Assembly (NCBI RefSeq): GCF_008974245.1
Contig: NZ_BBZI01000008.1
Span: 417,526 to 481,525 of the forward strand
Direction: 5' to 3'
Origin: Streptomyces abyssomicinicus
GTDB lineage: Bacteria > Actinomycetota > Actinomycetes > Streptomycetales > Streptomycetaceae
DNA length: 64,000 nucleotides
Below, one piece after another: positions 43,387-52,535 of the stretch. Positions within the stretch are counted from its first letter, which is position 1, and every line of letters starts with the position of its first letter. The notes under the pieces were generated by a model, which did no database searches, had not been told where the DNA came from, and saw nothing but the letters and a program-made list of their open reading frames with translations. The position numbers and the translations under genes are program-made.

Positions 43387-44520
43387 TCACACGCCGGAGG
43401 AGACCTCCGCCTTGCCGTCGGCGCCGCCCTCCGCGGCGAGCCGCTTGTTGCGGCGGACCGAGGACAGGAAGGACCAGCCGATCAGGAAGACGCCGATCAG
43501 GCCGGTGATGATCTCGTGGATCTCGTACTGGATGGTGACCAGCAGGATGACGGCCAGGGCACCGATCGCGTAGTGGGCGCCGTGCTCCAGGTAGACGTAG
43601 TCGTCCAGGGTGCCCTGGCGGACCAGGTACACGGTGAGCGAACGGACGTACATCGCGCCGATGCCGAGGCCCAGCGCCATCATGATGATGTCGTTGGTGA
43701 TCGCGAAGGCGCCGATGACGCCGTCGAAGGAGAACGACGCGTCGAGGACCTCGAGGTAGAGGAACATGAAGAAGGCGGCCTTGCCGACCAGCATCACCGC
43801 GGACCGCGGCTTGCCCTCCGCGACGGCCTTCTCCTCCGCCTCGTGCTCGCGTTCCTCCTCCTCCTCGAGCTTGTCCTCGAAGAAACCGGACAGACCGCCG
43901 ACCACCAGGTAGGTGATCAGGCCGGCGATGCCGGAGAGCATCACCGTCCCGGACTTGTCCATGTGGCCGCTGTGCGTGTGGGCGTGCGTCGCGACGGTCA
44001 TCGCGGCGACCAGCAGGACGATCAGGGCGATGCAGACCGACAGCATGTCGATCTTGCCGAGCTTGGCGAGCGGGCGCTCCAGCCAGGCCAGCCACTTGAT
44101 GTCCCGGTCCTCGAAGATGAAGTCGAGGAAGATCATCAGCAGGAACATACCGCCGAACGCGGCGATCGCCGGGTGGGCGTCCGTCACGTACTGCTCGTAG
44201 AGCTCCTTGTTGTTCAGCGCCAGGTCGACCGCTTCGATCGGGTTGAGCTGGGCGCTGACGGCGACGATGACGACGGGGAAGACCAGCCGCATGCCGAAGA
44301 CGGCGATCAGGATGCCGATGGTCAGGAAGATGCGCTGCCAGAACGGGCTCATCTTCTTCAGGATTCCGGCGTTGACCACCGCGTTGTCGAACGACAGCGA
44401 GATCTCGAGGACCGACAGGATGGCGACGACGCCGAAGGCCGTCCATCCCCCGTAGATGATCGCGACGACCAGGCCGAGCGCGGTGACCGCGAACGACCAG
44501 CCGAAGGTTTTGAGTACCAC
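43387..44520 (-). CDS. TerC/DUF475-family integral membrane protein
   Basis: 377 aa with about 8-9 membrane helices. SLSFDNAVVNAGILKKM (about 42-58) and VLDASFSFDGVIGAFAITND (about 257-276) are the paired acidic S-F-D-N/G motifs of the TerC/DUF475 family, one per half. A charged loop (EDKLEEEEEREHEAEEK) lies between. Proposed roles are metal-ion export (Mn2+ in related Alx/MntX proteins) and anchoring of TerD complexes at the membrane. The GTG start at 44520 has GGGG upstream. Flanked by TerD genes. Confidence 0.9.
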   Translation of the reverse strand: MVLKTFGWSFAVTALGLVVAIIYGGWTAFGVVAILSVLEISLSFDNAVVNAGILKKMSPFWQRIFLTIGILIAVFGMRLVFPVVIVAVSAQLNPIEAVDLALNNKELYEQYVTDAHPAIAAFGGMFLLMIFLDFIFEDRDIKWLAWLERPLAKLGKIDMLSVCIALIVLLVAAMTVATHAHTHSGHMDKSGTVMLSGIAGLITYLVVGGLSGFFEDKLEEEEEREHEAEEKAVAEGKPRSAVMLVGKAAFFMFLYLEVLDASFSFDGVIGAFAITNDIIMMALGLGIGAMYVRSLTVYLVRQGTLDDYVYLEHGAHYAIGALAVILLVTIQYEIHEIITGLIGVFLIGWSFLSSVRRNKRLAAEGGADGKAEVSSGV

Positions 44521-44620
44521 TGGCTACCCCATCATGTGGCGGGGGACCGCCCCGCACCCGGCTTTACTCTTCGTTGACCCGAAGTCTAGGGTCGTGTCGC
44601 GTCCCTGTGACGCCCGGGGC

Positions 44621-45199
44621 TCAGGAGACGTCGACTCCGTGGTCGAGCGCGATGCCGCGCAGACCGGACGCGTACCCCTGGCCGACGGCGCGGAACTTCC
44701 ACTCGCCCTGGTACCGGTAGAGCTCACCGAAGATCATCGCGGTCTCGGTGGAGGCATCCTCGGAGAGGTCGTAGCGGGCCAGCTCCATGCCGTCGGCGTC
44801 GTTGACCACGCGGATGAAGGCGTTGGCGACCTGGCCGAAGCTCTGGCCGCGCAGGTCCGCGTCGTGGATGGAGACCGGGAAGACGATCCGCTCGCACCGC
44901 GCGGGCACCTGGGGGAGGTCCACGACGATCGACTCGTCGTCGCCGTCCCCCTCGCCGGTGAGGTTGTCGCCGGTGTGGGTCACCGAGCCGTCGGGGCTGG
45001 AGAGCTGGTTGTAGAAGACGAACCAGTCGTCCCCCAGGATGCGGCCGCCGGCCCCGCAGATCAGGGCGCTGGCGTCGAGGTCGAAGGGCGCTCCGGTGGT
45101 GGAGCGCGCGTCCCAGCCGAGCCCGACCGTCACCTTGGTGAGGTTGGGGGCGGCCTTGGAGAGGGAGACGTTGCCTCCCTTGGCGAGCGTGACGCCCAT
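44621..45199 (-). CDS. TerD-family protein
   Basis: 192 aa, full-length single TerD domain: MGVTLAKGGNVSLSKAAPNL, FDLDASALICG, DWFVFYNQLSSPDGSVTHTGDN, IFGELYRYQGEWKFRAVGQGY. The DxDxSA and GDNLTGEGDGDDE acidic sites are the Ca2+ ligands of the family. RBS GGGAGG about 9 nt before the ATG. Strong similarity to the neighbour at 45387 shows a recent-looking duplication. Confidence 0.95.
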   Translation of the reverse strand: MGVTLAKGGNVSLSKAAPNLTKVTVGLGWDARSTTGAPFDLDASALICGAGGRILGDDWFVFYNQLSSPDGSVTHTGDNLTGEGDGDDESIVVDLPQVPARCERIVFPVSIHDADLRGQSFGQVANAFIRVVNDADGMELARYDLSEDASTETAMIFGELYRYQGEWKFRAVGQGYASGLRGIALDHGVDVS

Positions 45200-45386
45200 G
45201 AACGGATCCTCCCCTGAAGTCTGCGGAAGCGACGACGCCCGTCGGGGGCGGCGTCCGCGGAAGCGACGGCGCGCTGTACGACGGCCGGTACTCCGGTGCC
45301 GACCGCGCCCCGGGCCCCGGGCCGGCGCGCCGCGGGTGCGGCCGCCGGTCCGGGGTCCGGGGCGGTGTGCCCTGGGCGGGTGGACG

Positions 45387-45962
45387 TCAGACGTTGACGC
45401 CGAAGTCCTGGGCGATGCCGCGCAGGCCGGAGGCGTAGCCCTGGCCCACGGCGCGGAACTTCCACTCCGTGCCGTGGCGGTAGAGCTCGCCGAAGACCAT
45501 GGCGGTCTCCGTGGAGGCGTCCTCGGAGAGGTCGTAGCGGGCGATCTCGGCGCCGCCGGCCTGGTTCACCACGCGGATGAAGGCGTTGCGGACCTGGCCG
45601 AAGGACTGCTGCCGGGCCTCGGCCTCGTAGATCGAGACCGGGAAGACGATCCGGTCCACGTCGGCCGGGACGGTCGCCAGGCTGACGCTGATCGCCTCGT
45701 CGTCGCCCTCGCCCTCACCCGTGCGGTTGTCGCCGGTGTGCTCGACGGAGCCGTCCGGGCTCTTGAGGTTGTTGAAGAAGACGAAGTGCGCGTCACTGGC
45801 CACCTTGCCGGCCGCGTTGAGCAGCAGGGCGCTGGCGTCCAGGTCGAAGTCGGTGCCGGTGGTCGTGCGGACGTCCCAGCCGAGGCCGACGATGACGGCC
45901 GTCAGGCCGGGCGCCTCCTTGCTCAGCGAAACGTTGCCGCCCTTGCTGAGGCTGACTCCCAC
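45387..45962 (-). CDS. TerD-family protein
   Basis: 191 aa, close paralogue of the protein encoded at 44621. Same layout: GVSLSKGGNVSLSKEAPGLT, FDLDASALLLN, HFVFFNNLKSPDGSVEHTGDN, VFGELYRHGTEWKFRAVGQGY. The GTG start at 45962 has GGGAGG 5-6 nt upstream. The 187-bp gap to the next TerD gene is GC-rich with no clear terminator, so the two may be cotranscribed. Confidence 0.95.
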   Translation of the reverse strand: MGVSLSKGGNVSLSKEAPGLTAVIVGLGWDVRTTTGTDFDLDASALLLNAAGKVASDAHFVFFNNLKSPDGSVEHTGDNRTGEGEGDDEAISVSLATVPADVDRIVFPVSIYEAEARQQSFGQVRNAFIRVVNQAGGAEIARYDLSEDASTETAMVFGELYRHGTEWKFRAVGQGYASGLRGIAQDFGVNV

Positions 45963-46082
45963 GAGTCCTCCCTTTACTGTCCGGGGGCGGGGAGCCCCTT
46001 GGTACGTCGGTAACAGGTCAACGACCGATCGTAGTGACCGGTTCCCGCCCGGGGGGCGGAGAACCCGGCAGAAACAGCCGGG

Positions 46083-46541
46083 TCACATGCTCTCGAGCGC
46101 CTTCACGTAGTCGTTCAGGTCGCGCGCGTCGGGAAGGGCGTTGACGACGGTCCAGCGGACCACGCCCTCCTTGTCGATGATGAAGGTGCCCCGCACGGCG
46201 CAGCCCTTCTCCTCGTCGAAGACGCCGTAGGCGCGCGACACGTTCCCGTGCGGCCAGAAGTCGGAGAGCAGGGGGTACTCGAAGCCCTCCTGCTCGGCGT
46301 AGACCCGCAGGGTGTGGATGGAGTCCGCGGACACGGCGAGCACCTGGGTGTCGTCGTTGACGAAGGACGGCAGGTTGTCCCGGATGTCGCAGAGCTCGCC
46401 CGTGCAGACGCCGGTGAAGGCGAAGGGGTAGAAGAGGAGGACCACGTTCTTCGCGCCACGGTGGTCGGAGAGCCGCACCGTCCGGCCGTGATTGTCCTTC
46501 AGCTCGAAGTCCGGGGCCTGGCTGCCGACCTCGATCGCCAT
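46083..46541 (-). CDS. Peroxiredoxin, AhpE/BCP-like
   Basis: 152 aa. FAFTGVCTGELCDIRD holds the peroxidatic Cys46 in the P/G-x-x-T-x-x-C setting and a second cysteine (Cys51) at the BCP resolving position. VLAVSADSIHTLRVYAEQ and GVFDEEKGCAVRGTFIID follow. It reduces hydroperoxides with thiol reductants. ATG 46541 is preceded by GAAGGGA about 12 nt upstream. Downstream of the DUF3052 gene and upstream of the Ter genes, all on the minus strand. Confidence 0.93.
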   Translation of the reverse strand: MAIEVGSQAPDFELKDNHGRTVRLSDHRGAKNVVLLFYPFAFTGVCTGELCDIRDNLPSFVNDDTQVLAVSADSIHTLRVYAEQEGFEYPLLSDFWPHGNVSRAYGVFDEEKGCAVRGTFIIDKEGVVRWTVVNALPDARDLNDYVKALESM

Positions 46542-46692
46542 CGTCTCGTGTTCCCTTCGGTGGCTGCACAACTGGGCGAATGACACCCTACGCGGCCTGC
46601 GGAAACCGCGGGAAAACGCCGCGGGGGGACGGACGGGCCGCACGGCCCGTCCGTCCCCCCGCAGTCGGGGTCGTCCTCCTCGGGGAGGCACG

Positions 46693-47130
46693 TCACCGCT
46701 TGGTCTTGGCGCCCTTCGGCGTCAGCAGGCGGCTGCCGCTCCAGTCCTTGCCCACGCTGACGCTCTTGGTCGCGGAAAGCCCCGCGGTCGTCGCGGCTTC
46801 GGCGATCTCACTCGGCTCCACGTAGCCGTCACGGCCCGTCTTGGGCGTGAGGAGCAGGATCGAGCCGCCTTCCTCGATGTACGTGGTGGCGTCCACCAGC
46901 GCATCGGTCAGGTCGCCGTCGTCGTCGCGGAACCACAGCACCACGGCATCGGCCACGTCGTCGTATTCCTCGTCGACCAGCTCGCTGCCGATGACTTCCT
47001 CGATGGCCTCGCGAAGCTCCTGATCGACGTCGTCGTCGTAGCCGATCTCCTGGACCACCTGCTCGGGCTGGAACCCCAGCCTGGCGGCAGGGTTCGTCCG
47101 CTCCTCCGCGTGGTCCGCGGTCGCGCTCAC
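46693..47130 (-). CDS. DUF3052 protein
   Basis: 145 aa. LGFQPEQVVQEIGYDDDVDQELREAIEEVIG and ADAVVLWFRDDDGDLTDALVDA, then ILLLTPKTGRDGYVEPSEIAEAA, are the conserved core of DUF3052, an actinobacterial family of unknown function that normally sits beside aceE. Very acidic. The GTG at 47130 has AGGAGG 7 nt upstream. Divergent from aceE. Confidence 0.9.
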   Translation of the reverse strand: MSATADHAEERTNPAARLGFQPEQVVQEIGYDDDVDQELREAIEEVIGSELVDEEYDDVADAVVLWFRDDDGDLTDALVDATTYIEEGGSILLLTPKTGRDGYVEPSEIAEAATTAGLSATKSVSVGKDWSGSRLLTPKGAKTKR

Positions 47131-47593
47131 GGGTTGCCTCCTGATCATGTTGCGAATTGTGTCTCCTCCGGCTCGCCCAGGAGGCTGCCGGGGGAAGGGT
47201 TCGAGCCACGCGCGTGCGCGAAGCATTGGCCGTAGTCCACACGGGCGGGACCGATCGCGCAAGTACCCGGCCGTCGAGACCGCCGAAACGGTGACGTTCC
47301 CGGCGGCGCGGTGGCAAGTTCCGGGCGCCGATCCCGGCCCCGGGTGACGCAGGCCACACTATTCTGTCCTCTTTGCCGCTTTTGGCGGACACCATGCGTG
47401 CGACATGCGAATTGTTTTGCGAAACCTGTCAGGAGTGAGCGTATTCGCTTTCGGTGACCCGCGCGTCACGGGGGTCGGCCGCGGGCCGTCCGCCCGCCCG
47501 GGCCCGCGGGAGGTGAGGTTCACGATCAGCGGGTACACCATGGGAGAAACCCACTGAGAACGACAGGACTCCCTGCGAGAGCGAAGGAACGCC
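47131..47593. promoter_or_regulatory. Divergent promoter region of DUF3052 and aceE
   Basis: 463 bp. Near 47352-47362 lies an AT-richer patch (CACACTATTCTGT), then CCGC/GCGG arms around TTTT, direct repeats CATGCG at about 47393 and 47410, and TGCGAATTGTTTTGCGAAAC. No perfect sigma-70 promoter can be assigned by eye. Confidence 0.4.
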
Positions 47594-50350
47594 GTGGCTT
47601 CCGGACCCGGACCAGATCGCGCCCCGATCATCATCGGCGGCCTGCCCAGCCAGGTCCCCGACTTCGACCCCGAGGAGACCCGGGAGTGGCTCGACTCCCT
47701 CGACGCCGCGATCGACGAGCGGGGCCGCGACCGGGCGCGCTACCTGATGCTGCGCATGATCGAGCGGGCCCGCGAGAAGCGCGTGGCCGTGCCCGAGATG
47801 CGCAGCACGGACTACGTCAACACGATCGCCACCAAGGCCGAGCCGTTCTTCCCGGGCAACGAGGAGATCGAACGCAAGATCCTCAACGCGACCCGCTGGA
47901 ACGCCGCGGTGATGGTCTCCCGCGCGCAGCGGCCGGGGGTCGGCGTGGGCGGCCACATCGCCACCTTCGCCTCCTCCGCCTCGCTGTACGACGTGGGCTT
48001 CAACCACTTCTTCCGGGGCAAGGACGGCGGTGACGGCGGCGACCAGATCTTCTTCCAGGGCCACGCCTCCCCCGGCATCTACGCCCGCGCATTCCTGCTG
48101 GACCGGCTCTCCGAGGCGCAGCTGAACGGCTTCCGCCAGGAGAAGTCGAAGGCCCCGGACTGCCTGTCCTCGTACCCGCACCCGCGCTCCATGCCGGACT
48201 TCTGGGAGTTCCCGACGGTCTCCATGGGCCTGGGTCCGCTGGGGGCGATCTACCAGGCGCGGATGAACCGCTACATGGAGGCGCGCGGCATCGCGGACAC
48301 CTCGCGCTCCCACGTCTGGGCGTTCCTCGGCGACGGCGAGATGGACGAGCCGGAGTCGCTGGGCCAGCTCTCCCTGGCCGCCCGTGAGGGGCTGGACAAC
48401 CTGACCTTCGTGGTCAACTGCAACCTGCAGCGGCTGGACGGGCCGGTACGCGGCAACGGGAAGATCATCCAGGAGCTGGAGTCGGTCTTCCGGGGCGCCG
48501 GCTGGAACGTGATCAAGCTGATCTGGGACCGCAGCTGGGACCCGCTGCTGGCCCAGGACCGCGACGGCGTCCTCGTGGACAAGATGAACCGGACGCCCGA
48601 CGGCCAGTTCCAGACCTACGCCACCGAGTCCGGCGCGTACATCCGCGACCACTTCTTCGGCGGCGACCACCGGCTGCGCGCGATGGTCGAGAACATGACC
48701 GACGACCAGATCCTCCACCTGGGCCGCGGCGGCCACGACCACCGGAAGATCTTCGCGGCCTACTCGGCGGCGCTGGCCCACAAGGGGCAGCCGACGGTCG
48801 TCCTGGCCAAGACGATCAAGGGCTGGACGCTGGGGCCCAACTTCGAGGGCCGCAACGCCACGCACCAGATGAAGAAGCTGACGGTCGACGACCTCAAGCG
48901 CTTCCGCGACCGGCTGCACCTGCCGATCGCCGACAAGCAGCTGGAGGACCCCTACGAGGCCCCGTACTTCCACCCGGGCAAGGACTCCGAGGAGATCCAG
49001 TACATGCACGACCGGCGCCGCGCGCTGGACGGCTACGTGCCCACCCGGGTGCTGCGCTCCAAGCCGCTGACGCTGCCGGGCGACCAGGCGTACGCGGCGG
49101 TGAAGAAGGGCTCGGGCAAGCAGACCATCGCCACCACCATGGCGTTCGTCCGGCTGCTGAAGGACCTGATGCGGGACAAGGAGATCGGCAGGCGGTTCGT
49201 GCTGATCGCGCCGGACGAGTACCGCACGTTCGGCATGGACTCGTTCTTCCCGAGCGCCAAGATCTACAACCCGATGGGCCAGCAGTACGAGTCCGTCGAC
49301 CGCGACCTGCTGCTCGCCTACAAGGAGTCACCGACCGGCCAGCTCCTGCACGACGGCATCTCCGAGGCCGGCTGCACCGCCTCGCTGATCGCCGCGGGCT
49401 CGGCCCACGCCACGCACGGCGAACCGTTGATCCCGGTGTACGTCTTCTACTCGATGTTCGGGTTCCAGCGCACCGGTGACCAGTTCTGGCAGATGGCCGA
49501 CCAGATGGCGCGCGGTTTCGTGCTGGGCGCGACCGCGGGGCGCACCACGCTGACCGGTGAGGGGCTCCAGCACGCGGACGGCCACTCCCAGCTGCTGGCC
49601 TCGACCAACCCGGCGTGCGTGGCCTACGACCCGGCGTTCGGGTTCGAGATCGCGCACATCGTGCGGGACGGGCTGCGCCGGATGTACGGCTCGACGCCGG
49701 AGCACCCGCACGGCGAGGACGTCTTCTACTACCTGACCGTCTACAACGAGCCGATCGTGCACCCGGCCGAGCCGGAGGACGTGGACGTCGAGGGCATCCT
49801 GAAGGGCATCCACCGGTACGCGCCGGGCACCTCGGGGTCGATCCCCGCCCAGATCATGGCCTCGGGGGTGGGACTGCCCTGGGCGCTGGAGGCGCAGCGG
49901 ATCCTCGCCGAGGACTGGGACGTGCGGGCCGACGTCTGGTCGGCGACCTCCTGGAACGAGCTGCGGCGCGAGGCGGTCGCGGTGGAGGAGCACAACCTGC
50001 TGCATCCGGAGGAGGAGCCGCGGGTGCCGTGGGTGACCCGGAAACTGTCGGGCGCCGAGGGGCCGTTCGTCGCGGTCTCCGACTGGATGCGGTCGGTGCC
50101 GGACCAGATCGCGCGCTGGGTGCCGGGGCCGTACACCTCCCTGGGCGCCGACGGCTTCGGCTTCGCCGACACCCGCGGGGCGGCGCGGCGGTTCTTCCAC
50201 ATCGACGCGCAGTCGGTGGTGGTGGCGGTGCTGGCCGAGCTGGCCAAGACGGGGAAGGTGGACCGCGGGGTGCTCAAGCAGGCGATCGACCGCTACCGGA
50301 TCCTCGACGTCACCGCGGCCGATCCCGGCACGATGGGCGGCGACGCCTGA
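47594..50350 (+). CDS. aceE: Pyruvate dehydrogenase E1, homodimeric
   Basis: 918 aa, full length for the homodimeric E1 family. N-terminal EETREWLDSLDAAI, the thiamine-diphosphate site GDGEMDEPESLGQ (246-258) ending VVNCN, and the alpha/beta-type regions FFQGHASPGIYARAFLL, TLTGEGLQHADGHSQLLAST and YTSLGADGFGFADTR. It decarboxylates pyruvate and passes the acetyl group to the E2 lipoyl domain; E2 and E3 are elsewhere. GTG start with AAGGA. A classic terminator follows at 50423. Confidence 0.97.
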   Translation: MASGPGPDRAPIIIGGLPSQVPDFDPEETREWLDSLDAAIDERGRDRARYLMLRMIERAREKRVAVPEMRSTDYVNTIATKAEPFFPGNEEIERKILNATRWNAAVMVSRAQRPGVGVGGHIATFASSASLYDVGFNHFFRGKDGGDGGDQIFFQGHASPGIYARAFLLDRLSEAQLNGFRQEKSKAPDCLSSYPHPRSMPDFWEFPTVSMGLGPLGAIYQARMNRYMEARGIADTSRSHVWAFLGDGEMDEPESLGQLSLAAREGLDNLTFVVNCNLQRLDGPVRGNGKIIQELESVFRGAGWNVIKLIWDRSWDPLLAQDRDGVLVDKMNRTPDGQFQTYATESGAYIRDHFFGGDHRLRAMVENMTDDQILHLGRGGHDHRKIFAAYSAALAHKGQPTVVLAKTIKGWTLGPNFEGRNATHQMKKLTVDDLKRFRDRLHLPIADKQLEDPYEAPYFHPGKDSEEIQYMHDRRRALDGYVPTRVLRSKPLTLPGDQAYAAVKKGSGKQTIATTMAFVRLLKDLMRDKEIGRRFVLIAPDEYRTFGMDSFFPSAKIYNPMGQQYESVDRDLLLAYKESPTGQLLHDGISEAGCTASLIAAGSAHATHGEPLIPVYVFYSMFGFQRTGDQFWQMADQMARGFVLGATAGRTTLTGEGLQHADGHSQLLASTNPACVAYDPAFGFEIAHIVRDGLRRMYGSTPEHPHGEDVFYYLTVYNEPIVHPAEPEDVDVEGILKGIHRYAPGTSGSIPAQIMASGVGLPWALEAQRILAEDWDVRADVWSATSWNELRREAVAVEEHNLLHPEEEPRVPWVTRKLSGAEGPFVAVSDWMRSVPDQIARWVPGPYTSLGADGFGFADTRGAARRFFHIDAQSVVVAVLAELAKTGKVDRGVLKQAIDRYRILDVTAADPGTMGGDA

Positions 50351-50422
50351 CCCTCGCCGCCTTGACCCTCGACGCCTGACCGTCGCGCGCGACCGTCGAC
50401 GTCTGCCCCTCCCCCCTCTCGT

Positions 50423-50453
50423 GGCCCCCGCCGTGCTCCGGACGGCGGGGGCC
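50423..50453 (+). terminator. aceE terminator
   Basis: GGCCCCCGCCGT (50423-50434) pairs with ACGGCGGGGGCC (50442-50453), loop GCTCCGG, followed by TTCCC. A strong 12-bp stem 73 bp after the stop codon. Confidence 0.9.
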
Positions 50454-50527
50454 TTCCCGTGCCGCGGGACCGGCCCGGCCGCCCGCCGGCGCCCAGCGTG
50501 GTCCCGGAGCCCGGAGGGCCCGCGCGG

Positions 50528-51016
50528 GAGCCCGGCGGGAGCCGGGAGCCCGGCGGGAGCCGGGAGCCCGGGCGGGAGCCGGGAGCCCGGGCGGGAGCCG
50601 GGAGCCCGGGCGGGAGCCGGGAGCCCGGGCCCGGGGGCCCGGAGGACCCGGAGGACCGGGGACCCGGAGGGCCCGGCGCGGTCGGGGCCCGGCGCGGTCG
50701 GGGGCCGGCGCGGTCGAGGGCCCGGCGCGGTCGAGGGCCCGGCGGTCCCGGAGGTCCCCCGGGGGCTCGGCGGTCCCGCAGGCCCGGAGGACCCGAGGAC
50801 CCGAGGACCCGAGGACCGGGGCCTGGGGGCCGGGGCCCGGGGGCCTGGGGGCCGGCGCGGTCGGGGGCCCGGCGCGGTCGAGGGCCCGGCGCGGTCGAGG
50901 GCCCGGCGGTCCCGGAGGTCCCCCGGTGGCTCGGCGGTCCCGCAGGCCCGGAGGACCCGAGGACCCGAGGACCGGAGGACCCGAGGACCGGGGCCTGGGG
51001 GCCGGGGCCCGGGGCC
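50528..51016. repeat. Large GC tandem-repeat block
   Basis: Three nested arrays in 490 bp: about five copies of a 19-bp GGGCGGGAGCCGGGAGCCC unit (50528-50628), GCGCGGTCGGGGGCC units, and GGAGGACCCGA units. Within it, 50691-50852 and 50853-51016 are two imperfect tandem copies of about 162-164 bp. All frames are open on both strands from base composition alone, and I see no real gene. Confidence 0.85.
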
Positions 51017-51186
51017 CGGCGCGGTCGGGGGCCGGGTTGCGGTGGGGCGGGGCCGGGAGCAGGCTGTTGTTGTACCGCGTGCGCGCCGTCGAGCCGTGGC
51101 TCCGGCACCCCGGGCGGGCCCGCGAAGTCCGCGCCCGCCCACGAAGCCAAGACCGAGCAGATCCCCCGAGCGCATCTGGATTCGCC
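51017..51186. promoter_or_regulatory. Probable promoter region of the secreted-protein gene
   Basis: Directly follows the repeat block. TTGTTGTACCG at about 51067-51077 is the only AT-rich patch. No convincing Shine-Dalgarno precedes the ATG at 51187. Confidence 0.3.
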
Positions 51187-52419
51187 ATGCCCAGAACTCC
51201 CCGGAGGAAGATTCCCGGCCTCGTCGGCACGTCCTGTCTGGCGGCCGCGCTGGTCGTTCCGGCAGGCGTCACCGCGGGGCTCGCGCAACCCGCGCAGGCC
51301 GCTCCGGCCACCGCCCAACAGGCTCAGCCGACCCCGCCTCCGCCCGATCCCGGCACGCAGGAGCCCGCGACGCCCGAGCAGCCGGCGCCGGACACCCAGG
51401 AGCCGGGCACCGAGGACCCGGGCACCCAGGAGCCGGGCACCGACGATCCGGGAACCGAGGACCCGGGCACCTCGGATCCCGGGACCTCGACCGAGGAGCC
51501 TGGCACCGGGGAGTCGGACCCGGCGGACCTCCCGCCCGGGGAACAGGTCGAGCAGGCCGTGGGGGATATCGAGGCCCTGCCGGTGCCCGAGAAGGTGAAG
51601 GCGGACCTGAAGCAGGCGGTGGACAGGCTCGCCGCCCTGATCGACGATCCGGGGACGAGCGCCGCCGACCGGAAGATCTACGCGCAGGTCCTGGAACACG
51701 TCACCGAGATGCTCGGCCTGGTCGACGACCCGGAGACTTCCCCGGCGGAGCGGCGCGCCCTGATCGCCGGTCTCCAGGCCGTCGACGAGATGATGAAGAA
51801 GGCGCTGGACGACGGCGCGTCCCGGGCGGACCGCGCGTCCTACAAGAAGCTGACACTGGGTCTGACCGGCGCCGTTACACGGATGACGGACCCGGATCAC
51901 GCCGGGGACGGGTCGACGCCGCCCCCGAAGCCGACTCAGGGGGTGAAGGAGGACACTCCCCCGGTTCAGGCCGATCGGACCTCCCAGGGCATGAACGACG
52001 CGCTCGACGAAGGGACGAGGCCGCAGCAGCCGGAGGACCGCAAGAAGATCGAGGGCAAGGCGAAGAGCCAGGTGCAGGCCTTCGTGACGGCCCAGGACCC
52101 GTCGGCCACGGACGAGGACCGGGCCGCGGCGGAGAAGGAACTCGACGAGCCCGCCAGGTCGGCCGGGGACCCGAGGTACCGGGAGGTCCTCGAGCAGGTC
52201 GAGGAGTACAACGCCTCCGACGCGTGCGTCTCCCTGCTGGAGAAGCGGACCCGCCAGTCCGGCTGGGCGAGCGGATCCCTCTGGGGTCTCTCGGACCCCG
52301 TCTGCGACAGGCCGAGGAGCGCGGGGGCCGAGGACACCTCCAGCAAGTGGAACAAGCTGTTCGTCTGCGTGGACCAGGAGTCCTTCTCCACCTGCACGGC
52401 CTACATCCCCGAGGACTGA
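51187..52419 (+). CDS. Secreted helical protein with PGT-rich linker, unknown function
   Basis: 410 aa. Signal peptide at 1-38 (ends AQAAP), a linker at about 45-110 built from PGTxDPGT/EPGT repeats, then a helical domain (about 125-300, LKQAVDRLAALIDDPGTSAADRKIY and repeats of DDPGTSxAxR) and a C-terminal region with four cysteines (DACVSL, PVCDRP, FVCVDQ, STCTAY). The DDP-S/T-S-x-A-x-R motif occurs three times at about 33-residue spacing, suggesting repeated helical units. No family recognised. The next gene is a membrane protein in the same direction. Confidence 0.78.
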   Translation: MPRTPRRKIPGLVGTSCLAAALVVPAGVTAGLAQPAQAAPATAQQAQPTPPPPDPGTQEPATPEQPAPDTQEPGTEDPGTQEPGTDDPGTEDPGTSDPGTSTEEPGTGESDPADLPPGEQVEQAVGDIEALPVPEKVKADLKQAVDRLAALIDDPGTSAADRKIYAQVLEHVTEMLGLVDDPETSPAERRALIAGLQAVDEMMKKALDDGASRADRASYKKLTLGLTGAVTRMTDPDHAGDGSTPPPKPTQGVKEDTPPVQADRTSQGMNDALDEGTRPQQPEDRKKIEGKAKSQVQAFVTAQDPSATDEDRAAAEKELDEPARSAGDPRYREVLEQVEEYNASDACVSLLEKRTRQSGWASGSLWGLSDPVCDRPRSAGAEDTSSKWNKLFVCVDQESFSTCTAYIPED

Positions 52420-52433
52420 GGTTCTGCCCACGG

Positions 52434-52467
52434 TGTCCACGAGGTCCACGAGGTCCCCGAGGTCCCC
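52434..52467. repeat. CACGAGGTC repeats
   Basis: Four imperfect 9-bp copies (GTCCACGAG, GTCCACGAG, GTCCCCGAG, GTCCCCGGC) between the secreted-protein gene and the membrane-protein gene. Confidence 0.6.
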
Positions 52468-52535
52468 GGCGCCGGCCGGCCACGGACGGAGCAGTTGCTG
52501 TTGAGGTGCGCCGCGCCGGGTCCGAGCCTTGCTCC

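Noticed and set aside
36158..45962. Calling the locus a tellurite-resistance island
   Set aside because: TerD/TerC families are widespread in actinomycetes and are linked to general stress. Nothing shows recent transfer or tellurite function here.
47195..47260. tRNA-like T-loop sequence (GGGTTCGAGCC)
   Set aside because: No anticodon arm, D-arm or acceptor stem can be built around it.
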